DNA from: Enoplolaimus lenunculus | Taxonomy: Eukaryota; Nematoda; Enoplea; Enoplida; Thoracostomopsidae | DNA length: 64,000 nucleotides | Assembly (NCBI GenBank): GCA_030248215.1 | Contig: JASANG010003810.1 | Coordinates: forward strand, 1 to 64,000 | Reading direction: 5' to 3' | In this document: positions 54,267 through 64,000 of the stretch, one piece after another | Layout: each line of letters starts with the position of its first letter | How positions within the stretch are numbered: the first letter of the stretch is position 1 | Notes under the pieces: generated by a model | The model's database searches: none | Told to the model about the DNA's origin: nothing | The model's input: the letters and a program-made list of their open reading frames with translations, nothing else | Program-made: the position numbers and the translations under genes

Positions 54267-54492
54267 CACTGTAATTTCCAGTGAATCGATTTTATCTCAG
54301 AATGAGCACTCATTAAAGTCTGATCTCTGAATTAAGTCTTTCAGAACCAGGAATTCGGACTTGAATGAACTCATTCGGAGTCATTAATCGATTCACCCGG
54401 AATTAAATCAGCTCAGCATGAGTTAATATTTACTGTTTTTAACTCAGAAACAACCCGAAATAACTAATTTTCTCTCAGTGGAATTTACAGTG
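54267..54492. mobile_element. Family A MITE
   Basis: Left end CACTGTAATTTCCAGTGAA, right end GTGGAATTTACAGTG. It includes TCAGAACCAGGAATTCGGAC in the centre and AACAACCCGAAATAAC near the right. Confidence 0.85.
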
Positions 54493-54853
54493 CATGCCTG
54501 TAACCAGCTCATCATGCAATGGAAGCTGATGACGATTTTGCTAGAATACGCCGAGATTTCACATGGCTAAGCGCAGCTAAAACATTTCAAGAAGGAGACG
54601 TAAGATTTTGGGACCTGCGTGTCGTGTAACCCCCTGTAGCGACGAACAACATGAAAGGCGAGAATTTTCCCGGTGGCTATGACACGCATTGGCAGAGATA
54701 TTTAATTGAAAGTAGTTATTCAAATCAACTTTTGCTTGTCAGAAATTTTACACAACCATAATTGTAGACTTTACTAAGCTAAAAACTGTGTCATTAGACT
54801 TTTTTACATTTTCAAAATCTACCAATCTACAACTGTAAAAGTCATTATTCATA

Positions 54854-55420
54854 CACTGTAAATTTCAGTCAGTTGATTTTATCTCATAATGAGTTGAATC
54901 CATTCAGAGGTCTGAGCTCTGTTAATAGGTCTTTCAGAACTCAGAATTCTGAATTGATTGAACTCATTCTGAGTTAATTAATATAACCGAGAGTGGATAA
55001 TGAGAAGTGTGTGCAACTCTTGGAGTCTCGCAAGGTACAAAATGTGCCATACCGCGAGTTACGTTTTTGGCCGACTCTCTCTTGTTTAGAGGGGGTCGCT
55101 TTCACATGAATACCCTAAATGAAACCATGAGGGAAGCATGTTTGCTGTGTGTAAATTAAGTGTCATGGTTCGCCCGGTTTTATTCCCTTTTACGAGGGGG
55201 AATAGGCGAAAAATGCAACACGTGCCAGGTACATACCTTCTGCACAGAATGTACCCAGTTGCACAATCTTGTTTATAGTCATTATCCACTATTGATATAA
55301 CTAACGAAGAATTAAGTCAGCTCAGCGTGAGTTATTGCTTACTGTTATTAACTCAGAAATAACAAGAAATAACTAATTCTCTCTCTGATTTGATTACTCA
55401 AGTCATCGGAATTTACAGTG
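54854..55420. mobile_element. Family A MITE interrupted by Family G
   Basis: Left end CACTGTAAATTTCAGTCAG after TA, right end CGGAATTTACAGTG before TA (55421-55422). Removing 54988-55293 leaves an element of about 253 bp, the family size. Confidence 0.92.
54988..55293. mobile_element. Family G hAT-like element nested in Family A
   Basis: Ends CGAGAGTGGATAATGA and TCATTATCCACTATT are inverted. Flanks AATATAAC (54980-54987) and GATATAAC (55294-55301) match at seven of eight bases. Inner subterminal text GTGTGCAACTCTTGG is mirrored by CAGTTGCACAATCTTG. No coding capacity. Confidence 0.9.
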
Positions 55421-55573
55421 TACACAAATTCTTTAATCACTGCCTGAGTTTGAAGTTAATCAGACATCAGTATCCATATTCTCACTGGTGTGTCCGCAAA
55501 ACAACTTTGAGCAGTGGTCATATTAATTGCAAGTTCTAATATAAGACACAGCGAACGATGGGTTTGCAAATTA

Positions 55574-55830
55574 CACTCTAAAAACTTCAGTGAATTGATT
55601 TTAACTCAGAATGGTGGAATCCGCTTAGTCTGTAGCTGAGAACTATCAGAACACAGAATTTTGAGATGATTCAATTCATTTTGAGTTAAGTAAATCAACT
55701 CAACCGGAGCCAACAAAACTCAGGTGAGAATCAACTTGACTTAGAGTGAGTTAATATTTACTGATATTAATTCTGAAATAACCAACTCACTAGCTGAATT
55801 GGTTAATCAACTCATTGGAATTGTACAGTT
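55574..55830. mobile_element. Family A MITE variant
   Basis: TA then CACTCTAAAAACTTCAGTG at the left; right end TTGGAATTGTACAG. The left terminus resembles the CACTCTAAAAATGC ends of the 37364 element, while the interior is typical Family A. Confidence 0.8.
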
Positions 55831-56143
55831 TAAGCACATTTTCTACGCGTCAATTTTTAAAAAAACATTTTATACCAATTACAAGCTATTGATAGATGCA
55901 TAACCCATATCTTGCTGATGTCAGTTTAAACTGACGATATAAAAAGTCAATGTAAAATGGTCCATATTGCACAATTCTGAAAAGTATGCTTATTATGATA
56001 ATTACATACATGCAAGCCAACTATTGCAGTTACATTAAAATCGTCTGACGTGCGTAGATCTGGGTTAATAGTTGCTATACGCATTTGAGAATACTGTTCC
56101 TATAATTTCATTCTTTTACTAATTATAATTTCATAGAATAATT

Positions 56144-59100
56144 ATGAAACAATTTACCAAATTATTATTTATTAGCATATTTGTTTGTGTTAAGTGTTGC
56201 GGAAAAAATGTAGCAAATTCGCCACAACCCGAAACTATACAATTATCATATCACGGTAAGGGTTCCATGGTATCGAACAGGTCTCGAACCAATTCTACAG
56301 TCTTACGCAATCACCTAAACCAAGCCTATGCTTACGTGTATATAAGTCTAAACGCTAACGCCGACAGCATACGAATTGAGACCTGAATGAGAGGGGATAA
56401 TAAGAGTGGGAGGGTCCCCATTTTGAGTTCCAATGAATAGCAGTCCGTATCACTGATAAGTGTCCGTAAGCGGATAGAGTCCCTAAACCCTAATTTAAGT
56501 CCATAAATGTCAATTATTTCTAAATGTAGCACGTAAATGACTCCAGAACGAAATACAGTTGAGTTCAAAATGTTAAAGCATAGGTATATACCTACTTAAG
56601 TTTTGTAAATATATTCCTAAGTGTAACATTACATTATCGCTCAAACTTTTGATACAAGACAAACGTTTGATTCAACGGAATGCTGTAATACTGGATATCA
56701 GGGTACAACCAGAGGTCTGCCTCCGGCTCCGGCAAAAAATTGGCCTGCGGCTCCGGCTCCGGCGGAATTTTTGCCTGAGGTTCCGGCAATATCGGTAGTA
56801 AAATTTGGCATAATTGTGCAAAAATTATCTGTTTAGCGCGTTTCGTGTTAATACTTTTGTCACAATTTTCAGGCAACAATTTCCGCAATTTCGCAAAAAA
56901 TTTAGCGTAAAAGCAAACAATTTAACAACCTATTGCAGATATTGGCTAAAATTAACTAATTATATAACCATGATTTTTGCAACCTAATTTCGCGTTACCT
57001 CCGGCTTCAGTATTTTTCGCACCCTGCTGCATATATATCAGTAACGAAAGGTAGCGGAGGGTGGGTGTACGTCGTCGTACGGTACCGTTGAGAAAGCGAT
57101 AAGCTATTGAAAATTTCCAAACAAACCGTGTCATGACATTCGAGGACGGAAATACCAAATTTATGCAAGAAATATTTGATTGGTATTAAAACAATACGGT
57201 CACAGCCAATCCGATTTGTTTAAGGTAATCCTGGTGAAATGCGACTAACATGGACAACGACAGTTCCAAGCTCGCTGCCAATAGTTGAGTACGGCAAGAA
57301 CGGTATGAATCAATTCATCCGAATTGCCAACTCAACCAATATCAGCACTGCCGAACGGTCTAGATTCGTTCACCGAGCACTTCTTGATGAGTTGGAGTTG
57401 GCGACAACGTACAGTAAGTTAATTTTGATTGGATGAGATAGAAGTTTGGAAATCCGTTGCAGTTGGTTATTGTCGGAACCCGTTATGCGGGGTTTGATTC
57501 GTTTAGGCTTTTTAGGTTCAAAACTTTTGGTACCACATGGAAAATTGTCTACCTTGTTTGTAAGTCATTGAAAACCTTTGAGTGCCCCCCAGAAAATTTT
57601 TTAGCCTTCTTGCAAGGTGAGCTGGCTACAGTCCTGAATTCGTGTTGTATTGTCGCGCATCGATATGCTTAAGCTAACCCTCAATTACATTTAGAGCCCG
57701 TATCTTCAAATGTATACAGCACCAATCGCCAGTTGGTGATTAGTCTTGTAACTTCGGAATCAGCGCATGGTGAGGTTTGAACTTCAGTCAAGCCCGTAGC
57801 TAGCTCACCTTGCTATTAGGGCTAAAAATTTTCCGATGGAGCGACGAGGGTTTTCGTTGACTTACAAGCAAGGTTGAAAATATTTTTCAGGAAGGGCTAA
57901 AAATTTTCCAGTGGGGGCAGGCTTCCGTATTCCCCCTTTGGCTACGCGTCCGAATTCAGCATATTGCTCGCGTTTAATTTGCCCTACTTCTGTACTAATT
58001 TTGAAATCTGCAATTGCCGATGTTCGTCAGTTTAAAAACCTATCGCTATCTGATAATTGATGCTATATGCATTTGAGAATATGAGCCTGGACTTTTTAGA
58101 CTCACATCGGAATATGGACAGACTCGGTTGCACACTCGTTTAGACACTGGTTTAGGTTTTAGAACAGACTTAGGTGTAACTTTATAACTAATTGTGTTTA
58201 AATGACGCTAAGACTGAACCTAAGCCAAAACCTAAAATTTGGGCTTCGCACTGTTTCATTCATTTGTCAGTACGTTAATGGAAAAATTCTCAGTAAGTAT
58301 CCATATTCCTTTTACTTATAGAGTATAAGCAACTAAATACAAATAATATATACGAACAATACAAACCCAGTGAGCAGTGTCTAACAATTCTAGCATATAT
58401 GCGCAGTGAAAAATTTCCACAAGACGTCAGAGCCCCTCCGACTCGGCCGTCAAACTCCTATAGCTCTGTGGTCATAGCAAACCCCTCCCACGCGTAAGAC
58501 TTGTGATCGAATCTTACCTTAAAATTACATCTCATAAAAAGCTGAAAATATTCATGTGAGAGATCATGTATAGCACAGGGCCGGATCGCTTTCCGGTGTG
58601 TCTGTAATAGGGTCAGTTTAAGCTTTAGACTAACTTTTATGCTTAGGCTTAGGCTTAGGAATAGGCCCATTCTTACGCTTAGGCTTAGGCTTAGGCTTTG
58701 GAATATGCTTGTACAACTGTTCCGGCGCTGTTATTTACATGGGCCCATGTGAGAAATCACTGTAAATTCCAATGAGTGGATTAATCAATTCCGCTAGGGA
58801 GTTGGTTATTTCTGACAGAAACATTAACTCATTCTGAGTTGAGTTGACTCTGGGTGAGTTGGTTATCTAACTCAAAATGAATTGAATCAACTCAAAATTC
58901 TGAGTTCTGATAGCCCTAACTCAGATTAAATGACTCAACTCATTCTGAGTTAAAATCAACTCAGTGAAATTTACATTGCGATTAATTAGTAAATTTCAGT
59001 TTATCATGTTGGCGGTGTTGACGGTTGGAGCTCAGCGTATTATTTTACAACTCCGGCCTCAAGTGAGCAACGCTTGAGCTCTGGAATCGTTTTCTTTCAC

Positions 59101-60418
59101 GACTCAGGTACTCAATTTTACTTCTACGCTTGCCTTACCACAAAAATAGCGTCGTGAAAAATGTGGACTGAAAAATGGTTGTAGAATCTTGACCACAAAT
59201 ATGCAAACGGTTGTGAAAAATACTGTGAAGCTGTAGTTTGGAAAAAATTAGCCGGAACCGGAATCGAATGTGATGTGAAATTTTAGCCAATGAAAACGAC
59301 GTGGAACTCTATCCTAACAGTAACGTAGAAAGTTATTGATTTGGACACCAGTGGGGATAGGCCCACAATTTTGCCGTGGGTAATGAAATTTTTGTTTTCG
59401 AATAGTTTTAAGTTTTATGCTCGTTTTTTAGTGACCTTATTCGACCGTTTATGGACAATGTATAGAACAGGGCCGGAACAGTAGTATAAGTATATTCTTA
59501 AGCCTAAGCCTAAGCGTAAGAATGAGCCTATACCTAAGCCTAAGCCTAAGCAAAAAAATAGTCTTAAGCTTAAGCTTACTCTGCTACAGTTCCGCCGGCA
59601 GACGTTCCGGCCTGTTCTATACATGGCCCCATTTTATGACTGACCAATTGCGTACGGTAGCCTCTCATATTTTTCGCATATTTGGCTAAAAACACATTTA
59701 ATGGCTTGGCCTCTGAAGTCTTATTTAAGTAATTACTTAAGTAATCATTATTTAATTGCGTAAATGACCGAATTAAATAAATACTTAACTTTTCGAGCAA
59801 AAACAAATAAATGCCAAACTTGAACCAGTGTAATTATGCAAAAAAGCGCTAAGATTTCTTTAACATAAAAAAATCTGAACTGATAGTGTGGAAAACTTCA
59901 AATTAGGTCCGCGATTTTAAGTATTAACTTAACTTAAGTCCACCCTTACAAACGCTAAATAGGTAAAGTAATTGCATACCACATACTTAAGTACAAAGTC
60001 AAACTTAAGTAAGGTTTCAGAAACCCAGCCAGTATGAGATGTTTTTCTTAGTGAGTAAATGCTTTACGAAACTCACTCCAAATGTGAAACTGGATTTGAT
60101 TTTTTGGGAGTCAAATTTTTCACTCACATGCGTCTTAAATCCCAGCTCTGTTCGTTTACGATCCAAATTTCTGACGAGTTTTCTTCTAAACTAAAAAGAT
60201 TGTAATGATTGAGCTTAAGATTTGGGATCTCGCAAGAAATATGGCTAAAAATTCAATATATTTATTATTTATGAAAACAAAACAACAACTTAAAATGTAC
60301 GAAAATCGGCTGTGATTCTGCTTAAGATATTTGTTTTCAGGAATGAAAATTGGCAAACACTTAAGCTATTTTCAGAATTATGCGCAAAATTCAAATGCTG
60401 ATATGATAATATATTTAG
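56144..60418 (+). CDS. Purple acid phosphatase, ACP7 type (3' partial)
   Basis: A secreted or lysosomal binuclear metallophosphoesterase is inferred. Exons 56144-56255, 57225-57413, 59000-59107 and 60341-60418 give 162 residues, each junction in phase 1. A signal peptide is visible (KQFTKLLFISIFVCVKCC). The N-terminal fibronectin-like domain of purple acid phosphatases follows: ETIQLSYHGNPGEMRLTWTT, then LPIVEYGKNG, FVHRALLDELELATTY, then YHVGGVDGWSSAYYFTTP. The start of the catalytic domain follows: SGMKIGKHLSYFQ and NADMIIYLG, where the family has ...DAIIHVGD. The metal-ligand GD..Y, GNHE and GH.H motifs were not found in the remaining 3.6 kb, so later exons probably lie beyond the window. 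Introns are filled with transposons. A metallophosphatase of another subfamily is unlikely given the N-terminal domain. Confidence 0.8.
56699..57026. mobile_element. Family D hAT-like MITE in phosphatase intron 1
   Basis: Left end CAGGGTACAACCAGAGGTC, right end TATTTTTCGCACCCTG. Flanks CTGGATAT (56691-56698) and CTGCATAT (57027-57034) match at seven of eight bases. Reverse orientation relative to 33880. Confidence 0.92.
57540..57640. repeat. Family I fragment
   Basis: GTAAGTCATTGAAAACC..TGAGTGC and GCAAGGTGAGCTGGCTAC match the copy in the TSP1-gene intron at about 5225-5300. It lies 130 bases into phosphatase intron 2. Confidence 0.7.
57695..58088. mobile_element. Family H element interrupted by Family I
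   Basis: Left end GCCCGTATCTTCAAATG, right end CATTTGAGAATATGAGCC, inverted with a few changes. A Family I copy (57787-57952) splits it. Related to 18765-18985. Confidence 0.75.
57787..57952. mobile_element. Family I element nested in Family H
   Basis: Starts near TCAAGCCCGTAGCTAGCTC and ends near CTTTGGCTACGCGTCCGA. Flanks ACTTCAG and AATTCAG are similar, suggesting a decayed target duplication. GGCTAAAAATTTTCC occurs twice inside. Confidence 0.7.
58379..58560. mobile_element. Family F tRNA-like element
   Basis: Shares CACAAGACGT.AGAGCCCC, CGTCAA.CTCCTATAGCT and AATATTCATGTGAGA with 29003-29271. B-box-like text is TGTGATCGAATC. The left inverted end is unclear. Confidence 0.65.
58565..58745. 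mobile_element. Family C telomere-hexamer element
   Basis: Left ATGTATAGCACAGGGCCGG, right CTGTTATTTACATGGGCCC. Core AGGCTTAGGCTTAGGAATAG and GCTTAGGCTTAGGCTTTGG. It follows Family F and precedes Family A with only short spacers. Confidence 0.85.
58759..58978. mobile_element. Family A MITE
   Basis: Left end CACTGTAAATTCCAATGAG, right end TGAAATTTACATTG. It stops 21 bases before phosphatase exon 3. Confidence 0.85.
59453..59629. mobile_element. Family C telomere-hexamer element
   Basis: Left GGACAATGTATAGAACAGGG, right GGCCTGTTCTATACATGGCC. The core has two runs of CCTAAGCCTAAGC, one of five units. It lies in phosphatase intron 3. Confidence 0.9.
59700..60030. mobile_element. TTAAGT-rich inverted element
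   Basis: The left part GGCCTCTGAAGTCTTATTTAAG is mirrored by CTTAAGTAAGGTTTCAGAAAC at the right. ACTTAAGT words recur. The same family reappears at 63875 to the window end. Confidence 0.75.
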
Positions 60419-60486
60419 GTAACATTTTAGCGGTAAAATCTTCACATAAAAATGTATTTTCAACAGTTCAGAAATCTCATTTTTTC

Positions 60487-60535
60487 ACACACACATATAT
60501 ATATGTATATATATATATATGTGTGTGTGTAAAAG
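60487..60535. repeat. Palindromic CA/TA microsatellite
   Basis: A (CA)n run, then ATATATATATGTATATATATATAT, then (GT)n form a perfect hairpin-prone tract in DNA after the last recognised phosphatase exon. Confidence 0.9.
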
Positions 60536-60648
60536 AGTGAGTAAGGATATATAAATTTTGTAATACATAAGGGTAGCACAATGCTTGTCGTGTGACGACA
60601 CCCGGAGCCGTATGGCACCATAAGTTAAAAAATTTTGTTTATGAATAG

Positions 60649-60841
60649 GGTCCATGTAAAGATCAGGGGCGGAGAGTTATTCTGTGAGACTAGATTAGAG
60701 TAAGCTTAAGCTTTAGATTAATTTTTTGCTTGGTTTATGCTTAGACTTAGGTTTAGGCTTAGGAATATGCTCATTATGCTTAGGCTTTAAGGCTTAGGCT
60801 TAGGAATATGCTTGTTCCGCTCATTTTCTTTACATTGGCCC
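60649..60841. mobile_element. Family C telomere-hexamer element
   Basis: Left GGTCCATGTAAAGATCAGGG, right CTCATTTTCTTTACATTGGCC. It contains the GTGAGACTAGATTAGAGTAAG segment that is the Family A target in the 8767 copy. The flanks match at about six of eight bases. Confidence 0.88.
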
Positions 60842-61510
60842 TGAATTGTTATGCAATGTCATGTAGGGATTTACGTAATTTGTGGTACAGTGCCATACGG
60901 TGACGGACGGCGCCGGACGTCATCAAAAGTACAACGCCATCTTAAGTATACCTATAATTTATCTCAAACTCTAAAGACGATGCATTCGAATGCTAAACTA
61001 CTCATATACAAGCTTCACCGCAGGATCGAGCTTATGACACAATCTTGTAAGATGTAAGAAGAGAATTATTTTCAATATCAATGATAAACACTTTTATACC
61101 AGTAACTATGATTGGAAAACCGACCAAAGTCAAACAGCTCTAAATTGTAGAAACAAAATAGACCGAAAAAACCCAAATCTACTCACAAATATCGTCAAAA
61201 ATTTAGTTCAACATTTTAACTCAGGTTTGAACATTTTGACTCAGGTTTGAATACAAAATTTCATTTCGTCAGCTCAAGCTACTTTTAGTGGTGAAACAAT
61301 GCAAATTATTCCAAAAACTTTTTTACACAATAGCATTTCGAATACCCGGATACATATTTCGATTCGAATACATATCCCGGATATCCGGTGCGTGCCCACC
61401 TGTGAATAACAGTTTAAATAAGCGCAGCATGTGTTGTACGTTTAATTTAGGTGGGCACACAGATCCGAAGGAAATTGTTGAAAAAGTAAGTTTAGTACCA
61501 TGATGGTTGT
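60842..61510. other. Unassigned sequence
   Basis: No confident exon. A tiny phase-compatible piece flanked by splice-like signals at 61451-61485 lacks any phosphatase motif. 61330-61400 has a GATATCCGG-rich remnant. Confidence 0.4.
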
Positions 61511-61692
61511 AGTCATGTTACTTTTAGGGCCGTAACAGTAGATTAAGCGTATTCCTAAGCCTAAGCCTAAACCTAAGCGTTGCAAAAGCGTATTCCTAAG
61601 CTTAAGCCTAAGCAAAAAATGTAGTCAGGGTGTAAGCCTACTCTTTTAATGACCCACCACAAACCGGGACGGCCCTAAAAGCGACATAGGCC
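61511..61692. mobile_element. Family C telomere-hexamer element
   Basis: Left AGTCATGTTACTTTTAGGGC, right GGCCCTAAAAGCGACATAGG. Flanks ATGGTTGT (61503-61510) and ATGGTTGC (61693-61700) match at seven of eight bases. Two hexamer runs lie inside. Confidence 0.9.
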
Positions 61693-61984
61693 ATGGTTGC
61701 AATCATTTGGTTTCATTTTGACTAAATTTGAAAGCATGCTGATTTTTACAGTAGGTAATACCCTTATTGCACGAAGTGTAATAATTTGAGTCGGTAAGTA
61801 AATTTTGTTCCGTAAACGGCAAACCAGTGGTTAAAATTAACCCCTGCCGCATTTGGTCTCGTAGAATACAACTGCGAGTCGTTCAAGCGCTGGCGACCCA
61901 TTCGCAATTAATATTTTTGTTCACTTCATGGATATAGAAAATTTTCAATTCCATAAACGTCTTTTTATTTACTGTTAATCTCAT

Positions 61985-62190
61985 TTAAGAGTGCATGGTA
62001 TTTAACAAAAGTGTGCAACTACTTGGACTGTGCATGGTGCAAAATGTACCAGTACGCGTTGCGTTTTTGCCCGAACCCATCTTATTTATGGCCGGGGGGT
62101 TGATATATTTCAAAATATACGATAAGCAATTTTAAAATATAAACGGGGTGTCAATGAAGCGTACACAGTACGAGTGAATTTTATGATTAT
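61985..62190. mobile_element. Family G remnant
   Basis: AAGTGTGCAACTACTTGGAC, GGTGCAAAATGTACCAGTACGCG and GCCCGAACCCATCTTATTTA correspond to the left half of 54988-55293. The right half is missing here; a right-half fragment lies at 63028-63115. Confidence 0.65.
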
Positions 62191-62245
62191 CACAAGTTGT
62201 ACCCTACTTTTAAATAGGGTTTGCAAAAAAACGCAGCGTGCGCTG

Positions 62246-62381
62246 AGTGCGGTTATAGTAGTACAAGCATATTCCTAAACCTAAGCCTAAGCCTAAGCAA
62301 ACAAATTAGTCTTCAGCTTAGGCTTATACTTTATTGCAATCCCGCAGAAAAACGTTCCATCCCTGATCTTTACATGGGCCA
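62246..62381. mobile_element. Family C copy, left end lost
   Basis: TAGTAGTACAAGCATATTCC, hexamers, then ATTGCAATCCCGCAGAAAAACG and CTTTACATGGGCC at the right end. Confidence 0.8.
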
Positions 62382-62571
62382 AATTTTGAATCATTTTTTG
62401 GTATAAAACCTTAGTTCGAATTTGGGTCTGGTAGAGGCATTAAAATAAACCTAAATGTTTGGGCAACCAAAAGTTGCCGCTGTAGTTATTATAATAGAAG
62501 ACTTCGCAAGAGAATCAAACTAGAATACAGACGAATTTTTAAATAAATCTCACGGCCAGCATTCAATTTTC

Positions 62572-62796
62572 TGCACATATATAGAACAGGGCTGAAACAG
62601 TAGTATAAGCATATTCTTAAGCCTTAGCCTAAGCCTAAACCTAGGCGTAAATGATGAGCCTATTTCTAAGCTTAAGCCAAACATTAAGCTTAAGCCTAAG
62701 CCTAAAAGCATAAGCCAACAAATCAGTCTAAAGCTTAAACTGACTCTAATTACAGCCCCTTAGAAAAACGATCCGGCCGAGTTCTATACATGGGCC
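62572..62796. mobile_element. Family C telomere-hexamer element
   Basis: Left TGCACATATATAGAACAGGG, right GAGTTCTATACATGGGCC. Flanks CAATTTTC (62564-62571) and CAATTTTG (62797-62804) match at seven of eight bases. It is the longest core of the set, with three hexamer runs. Confidence 0.9.
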
Positions 62797-62804
62797 CAAT
62801 TTTG

Positions 62805-63874
62805 GATACCCCCCCAACATTACAGGGGTTCAACGAGCGCTCCAGCTTAAAATACAACTAGCATTTATGCGTTGTAATCGCCAATTATTAGCTGCTGTCT
62901 CTCTGTTTAATACCATTTCTCGTAAAATATACAATCTGTACGTTTGCCAAAGAATACGAAACGTCGACCGAGGCATATTTTTTTTTGTTTTGTAAACATT
63001 TCAAACCCCACAACGAAGGTATGTGGAAATCAAAACGTAACGTGTGCCGGGTATATTCTTTTTCGCACAGAACGTATCCAGTTGCATACTCTTGTCAATT
63101 GGGTATGAATATACTCCTGGTTTTAGCAAATACAAAGCGAATACGACCGATTCAGGGCGACGGCGACAGAAATTAGCACAGACGTTCCATTCACGTTTGT
63201 TCCTGGAGTATTTGACCATCCAAAGTAAATTTAACAAGCATCCGCAATGACTTTTTCGAACCGCACTTACAGTATTGTAATGATATTTTTACGCGTAAGC
63301 CTAAATCTAAGCCAAAGCCTAAGCCTAAGCCTAAACCATAGCCTAAAACCTGGTTACAGTTTTCCCATCAGAAAATGTTTTTAAAAAATATATGGTCTCT
63401 AATTTTTTCCTCAGAAATTTTTCGTGACAAAATGATAAAGTCTTTACCTTACAATTTTTCCACCTCGCAAAATTTTTTTGGTGATAAAATGATAAGATTC
63501 CTACCTTAATGAATTTCAATAATAAATTTGAAAACATTTTGATTTTTTTCAAATTTAAACAAATTGTTTTTGATTGGTTTATGCTGCACTTTATTTCAGC
63601 AATTATTCGTACTTCAAGGATCATAACGCAATCTCATTGGGCGATAAGCAAATGTTTCACAGGTATATCTTTAAAGCTGAAAAGCCTCACATACGTATTT
63701 TGGATAACGTTCCAGCTCAATTTTATATTAATACAAATAGAACAAAGATGTCATGGGGCTGTGGACCATGAGGATCTCCATGGGGTGGGTGGTGTAGGAA
63801 TCAATTCAATATTGGCTATTATCCTTACCCCGCCCTGGTGTTAATAAACTTTAACATACATAGTCTTGTAAAAA
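62805..63874. other. Unassigned sequence with repeat fragments
   Basis: Holds a Family G right-half fragment (about 63028-63115: GTGTGCCGGGTATATTCTTT, CCAGTTGCATACTCTTGTC) and a short hexamer run (63290-63350). An open reading at about 63600-63770 has an acceptor-like start but no phosphatase motif and an incompatible phase. Confidence 0.5.
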
Positions 63875-64000
63875 TAGACAGTGGCTGGTTTCTGAAATCT
63901 TAGTACTTAAGCTGTGCTTAAGTAACTGCTTAAGCTGTTATCTTAAGTAAATACTAAACTTTTCGAACAAAACAGATAAACGCCAAATGTGAACCATTGT
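63875..64000. mobile_element. TTAAGT-rich element, cut by window edge
   Basis: GGCTGGTTTCTGAAATCTTAG and repeated CTTAAGT words match the inverted ends of 59700-60030, and AACTTTTCGAACAAAACAGAT matches its left interior. Confidence 0.75.

Noticed and set aside
61451-61485. Small exon of the phosphatase gene
   Set aside because: Splice-like borders exist, but the peptide GHTDPKEIVEK does not fit the position after IIYLG, where a metal-binding Asp is expected.
58600-62800. True telomere or chromosome end
   Set aside because: Hexamer runs are short, mixed in orientation, imperfect and enclosed by inverted ends with target duplications.
63574-63771. 65-codon frame after a TTTCAG
   Set aside because: Phase does not follow the last phosphatase exon and no family motif is present.

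Overview
ORGANISM. This is AT-rich, intron-rich animal DNA with canonical GT-AG introns and very many short inverted-repeat transposons. Nearly all proteins read best as metazoan orthologues. Many dispersed repeats carry (TTAGGC)n-like arrays, the telomere hexamer of nematodes, so I favour a nematode. The presence of a USPL1-type SUMO protease, which I do not associate with Caenorhabditis, makes an early-branching nematode (for example a mermithid or relative) plausible. That placement is inference. No retroviral, LTR, Polinton or toxin sequence was recognised.

GENES. Five genes are supported by hand-built exon models whose reading phases close. (1) 1811-7311 (+), 5' end outside the window: a Gln/Asn-rich protein with two thrombospondin type-1 (TSP1) modules. 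(2) 11535-26552 (+): tripeptidyl-peptidase II, 28 exons, 1446 aa, complete subtilase triad. (3) 29313-33655 (+): COMMD2, 5 exons, 204 aa. (4) 40555-50225 (-): USPL1-like SUMO isopeptidase (peptidase family C98), 8 exons, 2248 aa. (5) 56144-60418 (+), 3' end not resolved: purple acid phosphatase of the animal ACP7 type, four exons, signal peptide plus N-terminal domain and the start of the metallophosphatase domain. No functional link between neighbours is apparent. TPP2 is cytosolic peptide turnover, COMMD2 is endosomal/ubiquitin-linked, USPL1 is nuclear SUMO and Cajal-body biology, and the TSP1 and acid phosphatase genes encode secretory-pathway proteins.

REPEATS. Between the genes, and inside the introns of the TSP1 and phosphatase genes, lies a dense and partly nested set of non-autonomous DNA elements. 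Local names used below: Family A, about 160-260 bp, TA-flanked, ends CACTGTAAATT, interior built from TGAGTT/AACTCA words (mariner-like). Family B, TA-flanked fold-backs, ends CACTGCAAAAATGGTGAGTC, with a 2.5 kb relative at 37364-39904. Family C, hAT-like, 8-bp target duplications, interior made of TTAGGC/GCCTAA hexamers. Family D, hAT-like, ends CAGGGTGCAACCGG. Family E, ends ATGCGGGGTTCACGTTATAAC, interior rich in CATATG palindromes. Family F, tRNA-like core between inverted ends. Family G, ends near GAGTGGATAATGA. Family H, ends near CATATTCTCAAATG. Family I, ends near GGCTACG. At least five clean insertions of one element into another give a relative order of activity. The left edge (1-720) is a 57-bp satellite. 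The USPL1 locus (40.4-50.3 kb) is strikingly free of these elements.
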